In this document: piece after piece, positions 50,911 to 54,513 of the stretch | Layout: every line of letters starts with the position of its first letter | How positions within the stretch are numbered: the stretch's first letter is position 1 | Assembly: GCA_002368605.1 (NCBI GenBank) | Contig: DFEB01000018.1 | Location: 1 to 54,513 of the forward strand | Direction: 5' to 3' | Origin: Treponema sp. UBA3813 | GTDB taxonomy: Bacteria; Spirochaetota; Spirochaetia; Treponematales; Treponemataceae | Length of the DNA stretch: 54,513 nucleotides | Notes under the pieces: model-generated | Told to the model about the DNA's origin: nothing | The model's database searches: none | What the model saw: only the letters and a program-made list of their open reading frames with translations | Program-made: the position numbers and the translations under genes

Positions 50911-51944
50911 CGTGCCTTTTTCTGCTCCACTTTTTCTTCCAGCATACCTGTATCAGTCTCAACAACTGTAATCTTTTCCTCGACCGCATCAGTCTGCGAA
51001 GTTGTTTGTTTTGTCGTAAATGTAATCGGAACACTTTTTGTATATCCGTCAGCAAGTGCAAATCTTTTTGGAACAGAAAAAGAAAGGGGCACATAAAAGG
51101 TTCCCGGCTCTTCGATATTTGAAGCATCAGCGGTTACAAAATTTTCATCCGGCTTAAAAGAGTCAAGAGAAACGAGGGAACCACGAAGCGTTACAGTAAC
51201 ATCATTCGTTACAGCGCGAACCTCAAGATCTTGAGAAAGATTTAAGACTTTTACAGGAAGTTTTGTAAATTGTTTGCTTCCATCCATTTCCTCAAGCTCA
51301 ACTGTCACCGATACGGACAAATCCTCATGCTTGATGAAAAATCCCTTTTGCTCAACCTTTGTCTTAGATGTGAAATTTCTCTTTGCGTTTGATACAGTCA
51401 CCCCAAGAGTATTAAGAGACTTGCAATTCTCTACCATTGTTTTAGGACCAGTAATAGCAATCTGATCCGGAACAACCGTAACATCCTTGATTCCATATCC
51501 GTAGGCAGGTTTGCCCGTTGTAAGAGGATTTATATCAACATAGGCGGTAACTTCTTCTTCAACCCGAAGACGCACTCTCTCAGGAGTAACTTTAAGTTCA
51601 AGCGGATTAAGCACGCTGGCAGAATCAGAAAGTGTAAGCAGGACAGGAAAATCATAGCTTCCGTCTTTCGCAACATAATTCAAATCAAGGTAAGCCTTTA
51701 AATCGCTTTCACGGACTTGCGCCAGCTCTTCTGATTTGCCTCTGGCAGAAACTACGACAGTACGAGGATGGGGCTCAACAGATACGAACCCATTTTTTGC
51801 CTCAAGACCAAGAGAAACCGAAAAAACTCTGGTATCTACACTCTGGTTTTGATAGATTACATAGAGAAAAACCGCAATGATAAAACAAAGTGCCTTAGGC
51901 AGCCAGTTTTCCGTAAGTTTATCAAATACTTGCTTTGCTTTCAT
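50907..51944 (-). CDS. cdaR: CdaR-like YbbR-domain regulator of diadenylate cyclase
   Basis: 345 residues from ATG 51944, with GAGG nine bases upstream; a longer frame to 51998 is inside cdaA. One N-terminal membrane helix (WLPKALCFIIAVFLYVIYQN) followed by three to four YbbR domains (ELKVTPERVRLRVEEEVTAY, ITGPKTMVENCKSLNTLGVT). In other bacteria CdaR modulates CdaA at the membrane. Overlaps cdaA by 23 bp. Confidence 0.9.
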   Translation of the reverse strand: MKAKQVFDKLTENWLPKALCFIIAVFLYVIYQNQSVDTRVFSVSLGLEAKNGFVSVEPHPRTVVVSARGKSEELAQVRESDLKAYLDLNYVAKDGSYDFPVLLTLSDSASVLNPLELKVTPERVRLRVEEEVTAYVDINPLTTGKPAYGYGIKDVTVVPDQIAITGPKTMVENCKSLNTLGVTVSNAKRNFTSKTKVEQKGFFIKHEDLSVSVTVELEEMDGSKQFTKLPVKVLNLSQDLEVRAVTNDVTVTLRGSLVSLDSFKPDENFVTADASNIEEPGTFYVPLSFSVPKRFALADGYTKSVPITFTTKQTTSQTDAVEEKITVVETDTGMLEEKVEQKKAR

Positions 51945-52737
51945 CGATTGTATCCTCAATTGTTCGCTGAGCGGCAGAAACCTCAAGCAGATTCTCAAGC
52001 ATTTTCGTGACTTGTGCAGGTTTTAAGTCATAATGGAGTTTTGAATCATAAGCAAGACTTATTGCCCCTGTCTCCTCAGAAACGACAAGAACGACGGCAT
52101 CAGTCGTCTCACACAAGCCCAAAGCCGCCCTATGCCGGGTTCCGAAAGTCTTTTTGATATCATACTGCTCGCTTAAAGGCAAGAAACAGCCGGCCGCAAG
52201 TACCTTTCCGTTCTGAACGATACAAGCCGCGTCGTGCAAGGGAGTCTCATGCCCGAATATAGTGACTAGAAGAGCCGAAGAAATATCCGCATTGAGTTTC
52301 GTTCCTGTTTCGATAATATCATCCAGGCGGGTATGACGCATAAAAACGACCAGCATACCTTTTTTGAGTTTTGAAAGAGTTTCCGCCGCAACAACAGCCG
52401 TATCCACATAGGTGTGACGCGAGCGGTTTCCGAATGTAAATAAATCATTCTGACCAATTTTAAGGAAAACTTTTCGCAACTCAGGTTGGAAGACAATGGC
52501 AAAAGCAATGGCAAAACCAGGAGCGAGACTTGTTAAAATCCATAAAAGGGTGGAAAGTTTTAAGACATAGGCCACCGCGTAGAACAAAGCGACCGTAATT
52601 CCGGCCATAATAATCTGCACGGCATTCGTTCGAATAATAATTTGATAGGCCTTATACAGGAGAAAAGTGATTATACCCACATCGATAATCGGTCGAATAA
52701 GATTCCAAACCGTCTGTAATCCGTCAAACGCGTTCAA
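51922..52737 (-). CDS. cdaA: Diadenylate cyclase CdaA
   Basis: 271 residues from a TTG at 52737 (GGAG eight bases upstream). Three membrane helices (about 16-30, 38-58, 62-82), then the DAC domain with HTRLDDIIETGTKLNADISS, the active-site HD169A170A171 and G199TRHR203. The usual DGA motif reads DAA here. It makes c-di-AMP, which controls potassium and wall homeostasis in other bacteria. Operon with cdaR, acpS and onward. Confidence 0.93.
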   Translation of the reverse strand: MNAFDGLQTVWNLIRPIIDVGIITFLLYKAYQIIIRTNAVQIIMAGITVALFYAVAYVLKLSTLLWILTSLAPGFAIAFAIVFQPELRKVFLKIGQNDLFTFGNRSRHTYVDTAVVAAETLSKLKKGMLVVFMRHTRLDDIIETGTKLNADISSALLVTIFGHETPLHDAACIVQNGKVLAAGCFLPLSEQYDIKKTFGTRHRAALGLCETTDAVVLVVSEETGAISLAYDSKLHYDLKPAQVTKMLENLLEVSAAQRTIEDTIDESKASI

Positions 52738-52757
52738 TTAAAAAACTCCAGACAAGT

Positions 52758-52763
52758 ATTATA
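52758..52763 (-). promoter_or_regulatory. Candidate -10 box for the cdaA operon
   Basis: TATAAT on the minus strand 20 bp before the cdaA TTG, in a 158-bp gap downstream of folP. No clear -35. The rest of the gap holds a GC-rich hairpin (CACCCCGCAGAGCGGGTGG near 52857-52875) that could stop folP transcription. Confidence 0.35.
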
Positions 52764-52895
52764 GCGTTTTTTTGCGGATTTATCTATAATTTTTTAGGGG
52801 CAGAAAGAACTTTCTGGTGGGCTTTCCGCCATTACGCCTTTCGGCTCCAGTGCTTCGCACCCCGCAGAGCGGGTGGCTTCAATCCCCAGCCGCCA

Positions 52896-53717
52896 TTACT
52901 CTTCAAAAAAGGCCTTCATCACTTTCAAGGAGTCTACCGCTTCCTTCACATCATGGACGCGAATCATACCAGCCCCTTTTAGCACTGAAAGAAGATTTGC
53001 CGCAATAGTGCCAGAAAGCCGCTGTGAAACCTCACGGCCAGTCACATCCCCTATGCAGGTTTTCCGCGAGAGAGCCATAAGAAGAGGATATTTTCCTTCT
53101 AAAAATTCACCGCAACGGCGCATAAGCTCAAAATTATCGGCGGTATTTTTCCCGAAACCGATTCCTGGATCCAGCCAGATTTTTTCGTCAGCGATTCCAA
53201 AAGATTTTGCGAATTCCACCCGGCTTTTAAGATATTCGTTCACCTCGTCAAAGACATTTCCGTAGACAGTGTTTTTCTGCATCGTGGAAGGATTTCCCCT
53301 CTTGTGCATGAGAATCACGGGAATTTTTGTCTCAGCGCAAAAAGGCGCGAGAGAGCTGTCGTCTTCAAGGGCGGAAATGTCGTTTAAAATATCCGCGCCA
53401 GCCTCAAAAGCCGCCTTCATCACTTCAAATTTTCTCGTATCCACCGAAATCGGAATGTCTGAGTGGCGGCGAACTTCCTCAACCACGGGAATCACCCGGC
53501 GGATTTCTTCTTCACAGCTCACATAATCGCTTCCCGGCCGGCTGGATTCCCCGCCAATGTCAAGGATTTCCGCTCCCTCGTCAACAAGGCGCAAAGCCTC
53601 ATCCGCGCCCCCCCTGCTCTTGTCAAAAAAAGAATCAGGAGTAGCGTTCACGATTCCCATTACAAAAGCCGGAAGATTAGTTGAGATTGTGCGATTTGAA
53701 AGATGCAGTGTTTTCAT
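52896..53717 (-). CDS. folP: Dihydropteroate synthase
   Basis: 273 residues. GIVNATPDSFFD, ILDIGGESSRPGSDYV, ISVDTRKFEVMKAAFEAGAD, LMHKRGNPSTMQ, WLDPGIGFGK and RVHDVKEAVDSLKV. It joins p-aminobenzoate to the pterin in folate synthesis and is the sulphonamide target. Follows dxs by 44 bp. Confidence 0.96.
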   Translation of the reverse strand: MKTLHLSNRTISTNLPAFVMGIVNATPDSFFDKSRGGADEALRLVDEGAEILDIGGESSRPGSDYVSCEEEIRRVIPVVEEVRRHSDIPISVDTRKFEVMKAAFEAGADILNDISALEDDSSLAPFCAETKIPVILMHKRGNPSTMQKNTVYGNVFDEVNEYLKSRVEFAKSFGIADEKIWLDPGIGFGKNTADNFELMRRCGEFLEGKYPLLMALSRKTCIGDVTGREVSQRLSGTIAANLLSVLKGAGMIRVHDVKEAVDSLKVMKAFFEE

Positions 53718-53744
53718 AAATTCCTCACAGAGTTCACAGAGGTT

Positions 53745-53774
53745 ATCTGCGTCTATCTGCGTTAATCCGCGTCT
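53745..53774. repeat. 10-bp-period repeat (ATCTGCGTxx family) overlapping the dxs stop
   Basis: ATCTGCGTCT, ATCTGCGTTA, ATCCGCGTCT in tandem. On the minus strand it supplies the last codons (DAD) and TAA of dxs. A second 10-bp-period word (CTCTGTGAAC-type) lies beside it at about 53724-53742. Related to 41118-41188. Confidence 0.8.
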
Positions 53775-54513
53775 AATAATTTTTTAACGATTTCCCCTGC
53801 GGAAAGACCGGCTTCTTCAAGAATCTGTGCCCTTGTTCCCTGAGAGAAAAATTTTTCAGGGAAGGCAAAAAGGCTCACATTCTTGAAGCCGTGCTCAAAC
53901 AGAAGATTTTCCAGATACTCGCCGATTCCGCCATTTTTTACTCCGTCCTCAATCACCGCCACCCTGTCATATTTTTTTGCCAGCGAGAGAAAATAGTCTT
54001 CATCAAGGGGCTTTATAAAACGAAGGGTGTAAATGTCGGTGTTTTTGCCTTTCTGAAGAAGATTTCGGGCGCAAACAAGGCACTCATCTAGGATTCCGCC
54101 AGTACAGACGAGCAAAATCTTTTCGGCTGAGCGGGAAGTCTTTTTTTCCTCATCAGAAATGGCAAGTTCTGAATCAAAATTCACGCTGAGGTTGGGGGCA
54201 AATTCTGAATTTTTAAGAAGAACTCCCCGTCCCTCAACAAAATTCCCCTCAAAAGAAGGAAGCTCGCTAGGACAGGAAAGTTTTGGATAACGGATTGCCA
54301 CCGGTCTTTTTGCGTTCACTGCCCACATAAGGCAGAGGCTCAAATCAAGGGCCGTGGCAGGAGAAAGCATCGTCATATTGGGAATCGGTCGCAGAAGGGC
54401 GATGTCAAAAATTCCCTGATGAGTTTCTCCGTCTCCTGGAACTGCCCCGGAACGGTCAAAGCAGAGAATCACATGATGGTCAGAAATAGCCACATCATGG
54501 ATAATCTGATCGA
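53762..54513 (-). CDS. dxs: 1-deoxy-D-xylulose-5-phosphate synthase, C-terminal part (partial)
   Basis: The frame stays open to the right edge, so the start lies outside. The visible 250 residues include DQIIHDVAISDHHVILCFDR, GAVPGDGETHQGIFD and LRPIPNMTMLSPATALDL of the central domain and the C-terminal transketolase domain with VAVIEDGVKNGGIGEYLENL. Makes DXP for isoprenoid, thiamine and PLP synthesis. Its final residues are encoded within an intergenic repeat. Confidence 0.95.
   Translation of the reverse strand, partial: DQIIHDVAISDHHVILCFDRSGAVPGDGETHQGIFDIALLRPIPNMTMLSPATALDLSLCLMWAVNAKRPVAIRYPKLSCPSELPSFEGNFVEGRGVLLKNSEFAPNLSVNFDSELAISDEEKKTSRSAEKILLVCTGGILDECLVCARNLLQKGKNTDIYTLRFIKPLDEDYFLSLAKKYDRVAVIEDGVKNGGIGEYLENLLFEHGFKNVSLFAFPEKFFSQGTRAQILEEAGLSAGEIVKKLLDAD

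Noticed and set aside
1-54513. tRNA, rRNA or tmRNA genes
   Set aside because: I saw no cloverleaf with TTCGA-type loops and no rRNA-like stretch in either strand; a covariance search would settle it.

Overview
The window reads as chromosomal DNA of a spirochaete, most probably a host-associated Treponema (inference). The grounds are the gene order flbD-motA-motB-fliL-fliM-fliY, a FliY with a CheC-like middle, a long HxGH/KMSKS isoleucyl-tRNA synthetase, tandem Maf flagellin-modification proteins, and several lipoproteins and outer-membrane barrels. Nearly everything from 9.7 kb rightward is ordinary core genome. The first 9.6 kb is different: AT-rich, repeat-laden and built of cassettes.

Positions 1-9575 (minus strand): a tandem array of orphan Rhs toxin tips with candidate immunity genes. 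Each full cassette holds the end of an Rhs core (NLYHYxxNNPVxYxDPDG), a unique C-terminal domain, and an immunity-like gene that overlaps it or starts within a few bases. Cassettes are joined by repeated leader DNA of two related types and by an element with two GTATAG hexamers exactly 24 bp apart. Tips include an L,D-transpeptidase-like domain with a secreted partner, a C39/papain-like domain with an ankyrin lipoprotein partner, a possible permuted-papain domain with a four-helix membrane partner, and two unknown tips. Two cassettes carry no Rhs tip: one holds a DUF3800 protein coupled to a 170-aa unknown, the other a lone membrane-anchored protein. No secretion-competent full-length rhs gene and no transposase is visible. 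A 180-bp segment is duplicated between 3945-4124 and 9396-9575.

Positions 9666-14393 (minus): flagellar stator and switch operon ending in a strong intrinsic terminator. Positions 14572-16612 (plus): an OmpR-type response regulator and its sensor kinase. Positions 16662-21152: hemW and lepB (minus) diverge from smpB and a secreted unknown (plus); then tsaC and an FtsB-like gene (minus). The smpB/lepB promoters look leaderless and share a palindromic -35.

Positions 21375-29299 (plus): a five-gene operon with a giant acidic disordered protein, an unknown protein, two Maf proteins and a two-helix membrane protein with a degenerate GGDEF domain. Together these suggest a flagellar glycosylation or assembly module.

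Positions 29302-54513 (minus): two lipoproteins after ileS; yggS with two Cache-GGDEF diguanylate cyclases; an acyl-CoA synthetase; thiI; a pair of outer-membrane barrels; a glycosyltransferase; priA, family-4 uracil-DNA glycosylase, truA, a DUF2225 gene, acpS, cdaR, cdaA; folP; and the C-terminal part of dxs, cut by the right edge. Short 10-bp-period repeats (ACGCAGATxx family) sit before the OMP pair and at the 3' end of dxs.
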